Assembly (NCBI GenBank): GCA_963817855.1
Contig: CAWFQA010000004.1
Coordinates: forward strand, 1-64,000
From: JAKAAZ01 sp963817855
GTDB taxonomy: Bacteria > Acidobacteriota > Terriglobia > Terriglobales > Acidobacteriaceae
Direction of reading: 5' to 3'
Length of the DNA: 64,000 nucleotides
The notes beneath the pieces are model-generated. The model was not told the origin of the DNA. It saw only the letters and a program-made list of their open reading frames with translations, and did no database searches. The translations under genes and the position numbers were made by a program. This document shows, in pieces, positions 52,976 through 63,300 of the stretch. The stretch's first letter is position 1. Every line of letters begins with the position of its first letter.

Positions 52976-54019
52976 TTAGCTGCCGATGAAGCGGGAATAG
53001 AGGCTGCGTGCGATCCCGACATCTGTTGTCCCTTGAACTATGGCACGACCATCTTTAAATATTGTGATGCGATGTTGTCCGCGATCGAAGCGCAGAAGCA
53101 TTTCGTTGGACCGAACGGTGCCATGGGCTTCTAGCTTGCGTGTGAGTTCCGCGAAGTCGATAGGACGATGATGCTCGTGAATCTGAACGGAATTTCTGCC
53201 GCAGAGCGTGACTTGGGGACGGCCTGTTCCGCTGAGATGTGGAAACTGATGCTGCGCGCAAACCATGCAGGTGGATCGCGGACACGAGGTGTCGATCTCG
53301 GAGATTTCGTTGTTCCACACGTCGCAGGAAAAAAGGGTGCGTCGCATTCGGTCGTGAGCGCCGACTATCCACTTGATCGCTTCCACCGCTTCCAATGACG
53401 CTGCGAGGTTTACCGCCGGATTCAAAATGCCGCTGGTGTCGCAGGTCTCGACCATCCCAGAGGGCGGTTCGGGAAAGATGCAGGCGAGGCAGGCGGTGAC
53501 GCCGGGAAGAATGTTCATGGTGACCGCGTAGGAGCCGACCGCGGCGGCATAAATCCACGGCTTATTCTGCTCGACGGCATAGTCGTTCAGCAGATAGCGG
53601 GTCTCGAAGTTGTCAGTTGCATCCAACACCAGTTGCGCATCGGCCAGGATGGCGTGGATGTTGGCGGGAACCAGGTCGGCGACATGCGCATGAACATGGG
53701 TCTGGCTGTTGAATTCGGCGATGCGACGACGGGCGGCCTCGGCTTTGGGCAGGCCTTCGGCAGCGTCTTCTTCCTGGAACAGCACTTGCCGCTGCAAATT
53801 GCTCCATTCCACATAGTCGCGATCGATCAGCGTCAACGTACCAACCCCGGCGCGCGCCAGCAGTCCGGCGACGGCTGCTCCGGTCGCTCCGCAGCCAACG
53901 ATGGCGACGTGGGCGGCGAAGAGCTTTTGCTGACCCTGCTCGCCAATGCCTGCGAAGAGGATTTGGCGAGAATAGCGGTTCTGCGCGGACGGTAGATCGG
54001 GATTGGGAGTGAGAGCCAT
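52976..54019 (-). CDS. ThiF/MoeB-family E1-like adenylyltransferase
   Basis: 347-aa enzyme that would adenylate the C-terminal glycine of a ubiquitin-like sulfur carrier. It has the P-loop-like IVGCGATGAAVAGLLARAGVG (42-62), DRDYVEWSNLQRQVLFQEED, LVLDATDNFETRYLLND, zinc cysteines in CLACIFP and CPRSTCMVC, and a possible catalytic Cys in CDTSGILNPAVN. A C-terminal domain (LCGRNSVQIHE ... IFKDGRAIVQGTTD) follows, an extra part absent from E. coli MoeB. AGTGGA precedes the ATG. No thi or moa genes are adjacent; the nearest beta-grasp protein is at 23736. Confidence 0.92.
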   Translation of the reverse strand: MALTPNPDLPSAQNRYSRQILFAGIGEQGQQKLFAAHVAIVGCGATGAAVAGLLARAGVGTLTLIDRDYVEWSNLQRQVLFQEEDAAEGLPKAEAARRRIAEFNSQTHVHAHVADLVPANIHAILADAQLVLDATDNFETRYLLNDYAVEQNKPWIYAAAVGSYAVTMNILPGVTACLACIFPEPPSGMVETCDTSGILNPAVNLAASLEAVEAIKWIVGAHDRMRRTLFSCDVWNNEISEIDTSCPRSTCMVCAQHQFPHLSGTGRPQVTLCGRNSVQIHEHHRPIDFAELTRKLEAHGTVRSNEMLLRFDRGQHRITIFKDGRAIVQGTTDVGIARSLYSRFIGS

Positions 54020-54098
54020 TCCACTTCAAGTATATGGAAGGGATCGCGCCATGGAGTTGCAGGGGTGCGGAAGAGAGTAGTCATTGGAGAACGCAAAA

Positions 54099-54136
54099 CA
54101 AATGTGGCCCCAGGCAGTCGCCGAGGGCCGCATTTG
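54099..54136 (-). terminator. hairpin terminator after the FG-GAP gene
   Basis: CAAATGTGGCCC (54099-54110) and GGGCCGCATTTG (54125-54136) pair over 12 positions with one mismatch. On the minus strand the stem is followed by TTTTGCGTTCT. It lies 15 bases past the stop of the FG-GAP protein gene. Confidence 0.75.
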
Positions 54137-54151
54137 CTTTCGTTTCCGCGT

Positions 54152-55972
54152 TTATTTCACCGTCGCGTTCACCGCGCTTTCCCACTTTTGGCCGGCCGTG
54201 TTAATGGCGAGAACGGCGAAGCGGTGGGTGCCGGCAGACAAACTGATGGAGGTATTGAGTGAAGTTGAGGCGGCGGAGTATTTCTTCACCCCATCGACCC
54301 ACAGTTGCGTGTTGGCGATGGTGCCGGTAACCTTCGCGGCCGCCTGCACCTGCACCGGCGAGGTGACCGTGGAACCGCTTGCTGGGGTGCAGATGTGAAC
54401 GCCGGCGGAAGAGGGTGTGCTGCAAGACGATGACGAGCCGATGTTGAGGGTGAAGACCTTGGATTGCAGGGAGTTGTCCCAACCCGCGGCGTAGACCGTG
54501 ATTTTATGCGATCCAGCGGCAAGAGCGATCGAGTTGTTGAAAAAGGCGTAATCGGAGAACGCGCCGGCAAACTGTTCCGCTTGCTTCTTGCCGTCGGCCC
54601 ATACCTCGACCTTACGCATTGGCGTGTCGCCCGATGATCCGACCGCAAACTTGACAGGCGAGTTGACGCTGCTGCCCGCTGCCGGAGTGCATACGTTGAT
54701 TCCAACAGCTGCATTCGGGGCATTGCAGGTTGGGAAGCTTCCGGTGGTCGTATTCAGCAGGGTGATGATGTGATTCGTGGTCAAAGGACGATTCGCAGAA
54801 AGCGCAAAATTTTGCTGGGTAGCAACCAAATCCGCTTTGGTGTCCCGATTGCCGTGCAGACCGTACGCTGTATATGCGAAATCTGAGTAATGTACTGCAG
54901 GTGGAGTAAAGGTGTAGATCAAAGTCTGGGAACCGAACTGGCCGTTGCCCTTTCCGAAAAGTATCGACATGCTGTTTGGCGTTGTGTCCTGGCAATCGAG
55001 TCCACCAAACGCGATATCGGGGATTCCGTCGCCGTTGAAGTCCGCGATAACCGGGATATCTACCGGGCAGCCGCCGGTCGTCGGAACCTGGGTGCGAGTC
55101 ACGGTGCCATTGCTGTTCCCGTAATAGACGGTGAAAAAGGGCTCTTCGGAGTTGGTGCACGAGGAGCAGAAGTTATTCGCGGTGGCAACCAGGTCCGATA
55201 TTCCATCTCCATTCAAATCGGCGGCCACATACTGAAAGTTTTCCAGGCTGCCGTCGGAATACGACATCTTGAAATTGCCGGTGCTGTCGCCCAGCCAAAT
55301 CTCGAGCTGGCTTCCTGCGGAACTGCTCTGGGTTGTTGCTACGTCGGTCTTTCCATCGCCGTTGAAGTCGCCGGTGAGGAGCTGCGGTCCTGCAATATTG
55401 GTGGTGAGGGGTCCGGTCCGGAAGGTGCCGTCTCCATTGGAAAAGAGCACCTGGACATCGGTGGTGTCGCCCCGGTCGGTGGTGATCGCCAACAGGAGAT
55501 CGGTCTTGCTATCGCCGTTCACGTCGGCGACTGCCATCCCTTCTATTTGTCCGGTGACAGTATGGGCGATCGGCATCTGAACCGTTCCATCTCCATTGCC
55601 AAGATAGACGTAGTAACCATTGGAGAAATTTACGGCAATCAGATCGAGGTTGCCGTCGCCATTGAAGTCGGCGAGCGCAAGGGTACTGTAGTTACCCCCG
55701 GCCGGAAGAGCGAAGGTGATGGGCGCACGGTAGGTGCCATCGCCCTTCGAAAGAAGGACGCTGACGCTGGCGCCTGCGACGGCATCTGTGGAGATAACCA
55801 AATCCTGATAACCGTCGTTATTCAGATCCCCGACGGCGCGAATGAATCTCGAATTTGGAATGGAAGCATTATGGGATGTAAAGCTGGCGGTGGCGGGTGA
55901 TTGTGCGAAGCAGGTGCCGAGCGTGGCGGCGAAGCAGGCGACTGCTGACAGTAGATGGCGGGTATGGAACAT
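54152..55972 (-). CDS. secreted FG-GAP/VCBS repeat protein with two Ig-like domains
   Basis: 606-aa exported protein, signal peptide to about residue 23. At least six calcium-binding FG-GAP/VCBS repeats are visible by their D-x-N-x-D-G loops: DLNNDGYQDLVI, DFNGDGNLDLIA, DVNGDSKTDLLL, DFNGDGKTDVAT, DLNGDGISDLVA and DFNGDGIPDIAF, giving a propeller. The C-terminal part has two Ig-like domains opening ICTPASGSTVTSPV and VCTPAAGSSVNSPV. Likely surface-located, perhaps binding polymers or other cells. CCAGGAGT precedes the ATG. The terminator follows at its end. Confidence 0.88.
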   Translation of the reverse strand: MFHTRHLLSAVACFAATLGTCFAQSPATASFTSHNASIPNSRFIRAVGDLNNDGYQDLVISTDAVAGASVSVLLSKGDGTYRAPITFALPAGGNYSTLALADFNGDGNLDLIAVNFSNGYYVYLGNGDGTVQMPIAHTVTGQIEGMAVADVNGDSKTDLLLAITTDRGDTTDVQVLFSNGDGTFRTGPLTTNIAGPQLLTGDFNGDGKTDVATTQSSSAGSQLEIWLGDSTGNFKMSYSDGSLENFQYVAADLNGDGISDLVATANNFCSSCTNSEEPFFTVYYGNSNGTVTRTQVPTTGGCPVDIPVIADFNGDGIPDIAFGGLDCQDTTPNSMSILFGKGNGQFGSQTLIYTFTPPAVHYSDFAYTAYGLHGNRDTKADLVATQQNFALSANRPLTTNHIITLLNTTTGSFPTCNAPNAAVGINVCTPAAGSSVNSPVKFAVGSSGDTPMRKVEVWADGKKQAEQFAGAFSDYAFFNNSIALAAGSHKITVYAAGWDNSLQSKVFTLNIGSSSSCSTPSSAGVHICTPASGSTVTSPVQVQAAAKVTGTIANTQLWVDGVKKYSAASTSLNTSISLSAGTHRFAVLAINTAGQKWESAVNATVK

Positions 55973-56318
55973 ATGTGACTCCTGGACTCCACTTAGTGGG
56001 AGATGGCGGTTTGTTCGCAGGTTGCCAGCCTGAGAGTCAAATTTCGCGACAAGCTCCGCAGCCAGTTCGGCTGAAGCCTGTCCTATTCAGAACCACGCAA
56101 CGAGAGCCCAATAAATTCGCCAGGATTTATGGCCCGCACAAGACGAGAGACACGCAGGTTGCGTATGCTAACCAATAGGCAAACGGAGTCTCTCGATCAC
56201 CGTATTCGAAGGCAATCTGGGTTCGTCGATCCATCGTCGAGCGTCTGGAACCCGAGGACTTGCTGTCGAAAAAATCAATCACTGTGGCAACGGTTGTGGA
56301 CGGACCGTTCATGGGTCT
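55973..56318. other. 346-base divergent intergenic stretch, no gene seen
   Basis: It separates the FG-GAP gene (minus) from the Omp85 gene (plus) and should hold both promoters. I found no strong hexamers. An eight-base inverted repeat CGAGAGAC/GTCTCTCG (56144-56151, 56188-56195) is present but its loop is long and it may be chance. Confidence 0.5.
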
Positions 56319-59300
56319 ATGTCTTTGTACAAAAACCATCCACATCCACGCTTCGCCTGCATTCGGCTGCTCGCACGAATCGGGCTATGCGCCGTTGGGA
56401 TCGGGCTGGCTACGGCGGGGATTGCCGCGGTTCGGAGCCCGCTGGCGCAAGAGGCGAAAACTTCTCCAAAGTCCAGCACGAGCACCAGCACGACCAGCGC
56501 AACTTCTGCCGTCCAGCGCAGCCCGGTATACCTAACTTATCGCGACCTGAAAACCTGGTATGGACTGCCGGTTCATGCCGTTGTGTTCACCGGGGTGTCG
56601 GATCAGGACTTGGTTGGGATAAAAGATCGGCTGGCGCTGCAAGCGGGCAAAAGACTATCCGAGCAGAACGTCAAAGAGAGCCTGCGCGCGCTATTCGCGA
56701 CCGGTCTCTATCGCAGCATTGTTGCTGAAGGAGTGGAAGCCGGCGGTCAGGTGACGGTTACCTTCGACGGCGTACCGCAACTATTTTTGCGCAGACTCTA
56801 CATCCAGGGGATGAAGCAGGACACGCTGGCGGCGCAGATCCAGAGAGCCACACGTCTGGACCTGGGCGAGTCATTCACGACGCAGGAATTGGACGAGGCG
56901 ACCGAACATCTGCGCCAGGCGCTGGAGCGGAACGGATTTCATACTGCCACCGTATCGGTGAAAACTGTACCGGCGGGCGGGCACCATCTGGTGGACGTGA
57001 TTTATACCGTGAACGCTGGGCCGCCGGCAAAGGTGGGCGCGGTGGAGGCGATCGGAACAACCGCGATGACAGATAAGGAATTCCGCAAGGTCGCGAAGTT
57101 GAAACAGGGATCGACGGTCACCGCCAATACTGTGCGCCGTGCGCTGACAAGGTTGCGCAAAAAATATCAAAAGCAAAACCGGTTGGAGGCGACGGTTCGG
57201 GCAGGCCCGGAGAAGTTCAATGCGGCAACCAATTCGGTCAACTATCAGTTCCAGGTGAATCGCGGCCCGGTGGTTCGCATCAGCGCGACGGGCGCGAAGA
57301 TTTCCAAACGCGATCTGAAGCGGCTGGTCCCCGTCTATGACGAGGGCGCGGTCGATCCTGACCTGCTGGATGAAGGCGACGAGAATCTTCGGGATCATGT
57401 CCAGAAGAAGGGCTATTTCGATGTACATGTGACGCATACGGTGGAACATCCTGGGCCGAACGAAGAGAACATCCTTTATAAGATTGCACCTGGAACTCCC
57501 CACAAGGTGGCGTCGGTGACGTTGACCGGCAATCATTATTTTGACGCCGGGGTTGTAAAAGAACGGCTGGCGGTGCAGCCTGCGGACCGCGTGAACCCGC
57601 ACGGACTTTACAGCCAGCAATTGCTGGCTCAGGACTTGGCGGCGATTCAAGCGTTGTACAAGAGCAATGGTTTCGGTCATGTCACGGTCACTCCGGTGGT
57701 CACCGATTCAGATGCCACACCCGGAGCGCCGAAGACGAAAGTGGCCGTTGTTCGCGTAGCCTACGAAATCCACGAAGGCGCGCAACAGAAGATTGGGCGG
57801 GTAGAACTGAGCGGCGTGGCGAAGGTGTCGAAGGTTACATTGCTGGAGCAGATGAACGCGCGGCCGGGCGAACCGTTTGCTCTGACCACGCTGGCGGGCG
57901 ACCGATTGCAGCTATTTGACTACTATTACCGACACGGATTTTCGCAGGTGGAGATCCAGTTCAACCAGCGCCCCGATCCGGTCGATGCCGACCGCATCGA
58001 TATCGATGTGCGGGTACATGAAGGCAATCCTTTTTACGTGAATCATGTGCTGGTCAGCGGACTGCATTACACCAACCCGACGGTGGTAGATAAAGCGATG
58101 GAGATCAAAGCCGGCAACCCGCTGAACCGCAACGCAATTCTAGACACGCAAAGGCGACTCTATAACCTGGCGCTGTTCAGTGAAGTGGATACCGGCATTG
58201 TGAACCCGCGTGGAACGCAGCCGCGCAAAGATGTGCTGGTGAACGTGACCGAGGCGCACCGCTGGAACTATGACTACGGTTTTGGATTTGAAGTCCAGAC
58301 CGGAAATCCGCAAACCCATTGCCCATCGGCAGCGTCGCTGATCGAGTTGGGCGTGGCCAATCCAAATGCGTATCAGTGCAGTCCCAATGGCAAGGTCGGA
58401 GTCAGTCCGCGTGTTTCCTTCGACGTAAGCCGCATCAACCTGGGGGGCAGGAACCGCACCCTCAGCTTGCAGACGGCGTTTGGCACGCTGGAACAGCAAG
58501 CCATCATGACTTATAACGTGCCCAAGTTCCATGACCTTAAAACCTTCGACTTTTCCCTCTCCGGCGGTTATGTCAGCAATCAAAATGTGACGACGTACGA
58601 AGACTCGACGTTGAGCGGGTCGGTCGTGTTTACGGAGCGGCCGAACCGGGCCAATACGCTGATCTATTCAATGACGTATCGCTATGTCTACGTGAATCCC
58701 AATAGCCTGCAGGTGAGCGCGGAATTGATTCCGCTGCTGTCGCAGCCGACGCGAGTGAGCGGGCCGGGAATCACGTGGGTGCACGACACGCGCAATAATC
58801 CGCTAGAGGCGACCAGCGGCTGGTATCTTTCGGCGCAGCAATTCTTCGCGTGGGAAGGATTTGCGTCGCAGGCGAATTTCAATCGATTGGATGTGCAGGA
58901 GTCAAACTACTATCGCCTGAACAAAGCGGGCTGGATTCTGGCGCGCAGCACGCGCATCGGCGTTGAGAATACTTATGGCGATCCTTCCTACTATTTGATT
59001 CCGCTGCCGGAACGGCTCTATGCCGGCGGCGCGACGTCGCATCGGGGATTCTCAGTGAATGCCGCAGGTCCGCGCGATTTGCAAACCGGCTATCCGGTGG
59101 GCGGGTCGGGAGCATTTGTGAACAGCACGGAACTGCGCATTCCGCCAGTGCCGCTGCCCTTGATTGGAAACAATCTTGGCTTCACGATTTTTGAAGACAT
59201 GGGCAACGTGTATCAGAACGCCTCGGACATTTTTCCGTCGCTGTTTCGATTTCATCAGCCGGATGTGCAAACCTGCTATGACCTGACCGGTCCGCAGGGA

Positions 59301-59528
59301 ACCTGCAACTTTAACTACAATTCGCAGGCGGCGGGTCTAGGGTTGCGTTACAAGACCCCTGTGGGCCCGATCCGCCTGGATTTCAGCTATAACATGAATC
59401 CAACGGTGTACCCGGTAGTGACCGATCCTGCGCTGGCACCTGCGAACCTGAACTACAACGGCGAGCCGCCGTACGTGGGCAACTCGGGTCACTTCAACTT
59501 CTTTTTCAGCATTGGGCAGGCGTTTTGA
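56319..59528 (+). CDS. Omp85 (BamA/TamA-type) outer-membrane protein with about seven POTRA domains
   Basis: 1069 aa. After a signal region and Ser/Thr-rich linker (to about 68), I count seven POTRA-like units between about 78 and 650, each with a beta-alpha-alpha-beta-beta pattern (for example VHAVVFTGVSDQDLVGIKDR, VASVTLTGNHYFDAGVVKER, VNHVLVSGLHYTNPTVVDKA). The C-terminal 16-strand barrel (about 660-1069) includes RLYAGGATSHRGFSVNAAGP, the conserved RGF loop, and ends SIGQAF with terminal Phe. BamA usually has five POTRAs and TamA three. A SurA-like gene and a tamB gene follow directly, so this may serve as TamA. No strong ribosome-binding site was seen. Confidence 0.92.
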   Translation: MSLYKNHPHPRFACIRLLARIGLCAVGIGLATAGIAAVRSPLAQEAKTSPKSSTSTSTTSATSAVQRSPVYLTYRDLKTWYGLPVHAVVFTGVSDQDLVGIKDRLALQAGKRLSEQNVKESLRALFATGLYRSIVAEGVEAGGQVTVTFDGVPQLFLRRLYIQGMKQDTLAAQIQRATRLDLGESFTTQELDEATEHLRQALERNGFHTATVSVKTVPAGGHHLVDVIYTVNAGPPAKVGAVEAIGTTAMTDKEFRKVAKLKQGSTVTANTVRRALTRLRKKYQKQNRLEATVRAGPEKFNAATNSVNYQFQVNRGPVVRISATGAKISKRDLKRLVPVYDEGAVDPDLLDEGDENLRDHVQKKGYFDVHVTHTVEHPGPNEENILYKIAPGTPHKVASVTLTGNHYFDAGVVKERLAVQPADRVNPHGLYSQQLLAQDLAAIQALYKSNGFGHVTVTPVVTDSDATPGAPKTKVAVVRVAYEIHEGAQQKIGRVELSGVAKVSKVTLLEQMNARPGEPFALTTLAGDRLQLFDYYYRHGFSQVEIQFNQRPDPVDADRIDIDVRVHEGNPFYVNHVLVSGLHYTNPTVVDKAMEIKAGNPLNRNAILDTQRRLYNLALFSEVDTGIVNPRGTQPRKDVLVNVTEAHRWNYDYGFGFEVQTGNPQTHCPSAASLIELGVANPNAYQCSPNGKVGVSPRVSFDVSRINLGGRNRTLSLQTAFGTLEQQAIMTYNVPKFHDLKTFDFSLSGGYVSNQNVTTYEDSTLSGSVVFTERPNRANTLIYSMTYRYVYVNPNSLQVSAELIPLLSQPTRVSGPGITWVHDTRNNPLEATSGWYLSAQQFFAWEGFASQANFNRLDVQESNYYRLNKAGWILARSTRIGVENTYGDPSYYLIPLPERLYAGGATSHRGFSVNAAGPRDLQTGYPVGGSGAFVNSTELRIPPVPLPLIGNNLGFTIFEDMGNVYQNASDIFPSLFRFHQPDVQTCYDLTGPQGTCNFNYNSQAAGLGLRYKTPVGPIRLDFSYNMNPTVYPVVTDPALAPANLNYNGEPPYVGNSGHFNFFFSIGQAF

Positions 59529-59539
59529 GGGCGAGCGTC

Positions 59540-60337
59540 ATGATCGACCTGAGGCACGGACGGGCGCGGCGCACAAGATCTCGCGAAATGTTGCGCGGGC
59601 TGGCCCTGCTCGGGTGCTTGCTTGGTTGCGCGATCGTCGCTGCATTGCAGGCACGGGCGCAAGCGCCATCGCAGAGAACTGCGGTGCTCGATCGCGTGCT
59701 TGCTGATGTTGATGGGCAGGCAATTCTGGCCAGCGATGTGGCCGACGAAATGCGATTTTCCGCGCTGCTGCCGGGCTCGGAACCGGCGGCGGATAACACG
59801 CCGCAGCGGGCGCTCGATCGTGTGATCGATCGAACCTTAATTGATCAACAGCGGGCGTTGCAGCGTGGGGTTGCGGTAGTTTCGCAGCAGGACGTGGACC
59901 AGGCGCTTGACACCATGCGAAAGCAAATTTCGGCCGCGACAAACACGGATTGTGAGACGGATGCTGGATGGAAGGCATATCTGGCGCAGCACGGCTTTAC
60001 GCCGGATGAGATTCAGGATCGTATGAAAGAGCGGTTGGAGATCCTGAAATTTATCGATGTGCGTTTTGGCGTCGTCGTCCAGGTATCAACTGCGGATGTC
60101 AGAAATTACTACGATCAGGTGTTGACGCCGGAATTAAAGCAGAGCACGAAGCCGCTACCGGATTTCAGAACCGTAGCGCCGACGATACGCCAGATTCTTC
60201 GGCAGGGGCGGGTGAGCAGCCTGATCGATGAATGGCTGAAGAGTCTGCGGGCGGAAGGGCAGGTGAAGATTTTGGATCCCGCGTACGCCGAAGCTGCGAA
60301 CCAGGGCGAGAGCCTCACCCAGGGAGGCAGCCAATGA
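59540..60337 (+). CDS. SurA-like periplasmic chaperone lacking a PPIase domain
   Basis: 265-aa exported protein: hydrophobic segment LRGLALLGCLLGCAIVAALQ, then a SurA N-terminal-like domain (VLADVDGQAILASDVADEMR, RALDRVIDRTLIDQQRALQR, then helices to about 190) and a final helix (IRQILRQGRVSSLIDEWLKS). No parvulin PPIase domain is present between, unlike SurA itself. ATG 59540 is preferred over TTG 59525, as GAGGGCGAG is at good spacing. It overlaps the TamB start by ATGA. It probably helps outer-membrane proteins reach the adjacent Omp85 machine. Confidence 0.82.
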   Translation: MIDLRHGRARRTRSREMLRGLALLGCLLGCAIVAALQARAQAPSQRTAVLDRVLADVDGQAILASDVADEMRFSALLPGSEPAADNTPQRALDRVIDRTLIDQQRALQRGVAVVSQQDVDQALDTMRKQISAATNTDCETDAGWKAYLAQHGFTPDEIQDRMKERLEILKFIDVRFGVVVQVSTADVRNYYDQVLTPELKQSTKPLPDFRTVAPTIRQILRQGRVSSLIDEWLKSLRAEGQVKILDPAYAEAANQGESLTQGGSQ

Positions 60338-63300
60338 CAGAGGGCGCCTCGGCAACCAAGCGAGCTTCGCGTTGGCGGTGGGTAGCAACCACCGTGGCAG
60401 CAGCGGTCCTGTTGGTGTGTGTATTGACTGCGTTGCTGGCGTGGTATGCGTCGACCCCCGCCTTCACGGCACATGTGCATCAGGAGGTGATCGATGTGCT
60501 GGAGCGGGCGACGGGCGGTCGGGTGGAGATGGGATCGTTCCGCTGGAGTGTGCGCCACTTCACCATCGATGTTGAGGATCTGACCATCCACGGCAAGGAA
60601 GGGCCGGGAGAAATTCCATATTTTCATGTCAAGCATTTGATGCTGGACGCGAGCCTGCTTACGTTTCTGACTCCCAGGATTCGCCTGACCAACCTGACGG
60701 CGGTGAGCCCGACATTTCATCTGATTGTGTTGCCGAACGGCACGACCAACCAGCCGCAGCCGCGTGTCTCCAGCAGTGAGCCGTTGCCGCAGACGCTGTT
60801 GAGCATGGCCATTGAGCAGACCCGGATTGAGGACGGCATGGTATGGGTGAATGACCGCAAGGTTCCATTCGAACTGGCGGCTGGACCGATGCACCTGATC
60901 ATGCGATACATGCCGCAGCAGTCGGCGTACCGGGCAAGTGTGGATACGCGAAACATCACGTTCCGGCTGAAAAACTCGACCGAGACACATTCGCGGCTGC
61001 AGGCGACGCTGGAGTTGGCGCGGGATTCGATCAAGGTTGACAGCCTGAACCTGCAGACCGGCAATTCACGATTGATGGCGACTGGCGAGATACGGGATTT
61101 TGCCGCTCCCATCTGGAAGACAAACGTGTGGGGCTCGGTGGATGCCCGCGAGATTGGCGCCATGACCGGGGAAGATGAACTGCGCAACGGGAAGGCGCAG
61201 CTTTCGTTTGAAGCGCACGGCGCGGCCGGTGGAAGATTTCGCGTGTCTGGGCATGTCGATCTTCGCTCGGGCGATTGGGAAGCTCCATGGCTGCGGTTGC
61301 GCAATGTGGACCTGTACACCAACGTGACGGTCGACGACGATCAATGTTCGCTGACGGATTTCTCTTCTGTACTGGAAGACGGCGGAAAAATTTCAGGAAG
61401 CATGGTGTTGCGACATTGCGTTGGTCCGTCGGCTCCTGTTGTCTTGCCGGGCGCGAAAAGCGGTGCAGTTCCAGCGGCCAGAGGGCACGTTCGGCTCAGC
61501 CCGCGCGAATTGCTGGAGCGGCTGCACAAGAAATTCGAGAAAAAGCCGGTTCAGCCGGCGGAGAAAAAGTATCAGCCGATGCAGGCAAGCATCGACGTGC
61601 AGGTTTCCGATGTGACGCTGCCCTTGATTTTGAAGGCCACGGCGCCCAAAGCGGAATGGAATATTGGATTCACCACAGCGGCCTCGGGCAAAGTGACGGT
61701 ACGGTGGACGGGCGACGGAAGCGGCCTGGACGTGCATGGGGATCTGATGCTGAGTGTGCCGCGACACACCCTGGGGTTGGTGCCGGTCAGCGGTCCTGCT
61801 CATGCGGATTATCTGGGAGACCACCGCCACCTGGTGATTCAGGACGCGAATTTGCATACGCCGGCGACTCAGGTGCATGGCGCGGGTACGCTGGACTTGC
61901 TGGAGAAGGACCTGCATAGCGCGCTTCGTCTGGATGTTGTGGGAAGAGACCTGAGCGAATTCGACCAACTGTTGACGATCACCGATCTGAGGGCAACGCC
62001 CCCAGGTTCACCCCATGCGCTGCCGTTGCATCTGCTGGATACGGTGAAGTTTCATGGCGAGGTTCACGGTTCTTTTTTCGCGTTGCAGGCGGTGGGGCAC
62101 TTGGATTCCGGGCCGTTCGAGATGGTGGTGACGCGGAGCAAGCCGGAGAATCCGGGGGCAATGGGGCCGCCGCCGCAGTTGCTGCGATGGGATCAGTTCC
62201 ATGGCGACCTTTCGTATGGGCCGGCGCGGCTGATTCTGCGCAATGCACAACTGGTGCGGGGGGACACGTTGATTCGGGCAGGCCTCGATCTATCTCCAGA
62301 TCACACGGCGCCCGACACCTATACCTATGACAAGCACACACAAGTGACGGCGACGATGCAGTCGACCCATGTATCCCTGGCGGATTTGCAGTCGGTGGCC
62401 GGCACTTCATATCCGATTTCCGGAAACCTGGAAGCGCACGCGCATCTGGCGGGAACAGCGGACGACCTGGAAGGCTCCGGGCAGTTGCTGGTGACCCACG
62501 CGGTCGCATTCGGGCAGCCAATCACCACAGCTGACATGGTGCTTTCCGCGCAAGGTCATTTTTTGCAGGCGACGCATATCCGGCTGGCCGCCGCCGGCGG
62601 CGTGGCGATCGGAGATATACAGTACGACGATCAATCGGGCGCGCTGCAGGGAGAGATGACAGGACATGGTTTCGCGCTATCGAAGATCGCGTTGCTTGAA
62701 AAGTCACGATTGCATGCGGGTGGCACAGTGGACCTGTTGGCGCATGTGGAAGGCACTCCGGGGAATCCGCTGGCGAGCGGCGAAATGGACATCCAAAACC
62801 TGACGCTGAACGGGCAGCCGATGGGGCGGCTACATGCGGCGGCCAATGTGCAACACGGAACGCTTTCGCTGACCTCCCGCGCGGAACTATTCAAAACCCG
62901 CATGGATCTGGGGGGAAAAATTCAATTGAGCGGAGACTATCCCGCACAGATGCAGCTGACGTTTGCGGACTTCAATATTGGTCCGGTGTTGCGGGTAGCC
63001 AACTCTTCCAATCTCAACGCGCAGTCTTCCCTGGTTGGGAAGATTACGCTGTCCGGGCCGCTCGGTGAGCCGTCGAAAATCCAGGCAGACGCGGACGTGA
63101 GCACGCTCAACGCGACGGTCGGCGGGGTTCCGATGCATTCGCAAGGCCGGCTGCGGGCATCGTTGCGGAATGGGAAACTGGAACTGCAACAAGTTCATGT
63201 TCAGGGAACGAACGTGGATTTTGTTGCCGGCGGCACAGTCGACCTGTTGCATGGATATGCGCTTCGATTGAATTCCGAGGGAACCATCGACGCCGCGCTG

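Noticed and set aside
54890..55900. Plus-strand frame (336 codons) opposite the FG-GAP protein
   Set aside because: Shadow of the calcium-loop repeats, which impose an open frame on the other strand.
56144..56195. CGAGAGAC/GTCTCTCG inverted repeat upstream of the Omp85 gene
   Set aside because: Short arms, long loop and no neighbouring promoter elements; could be chance.
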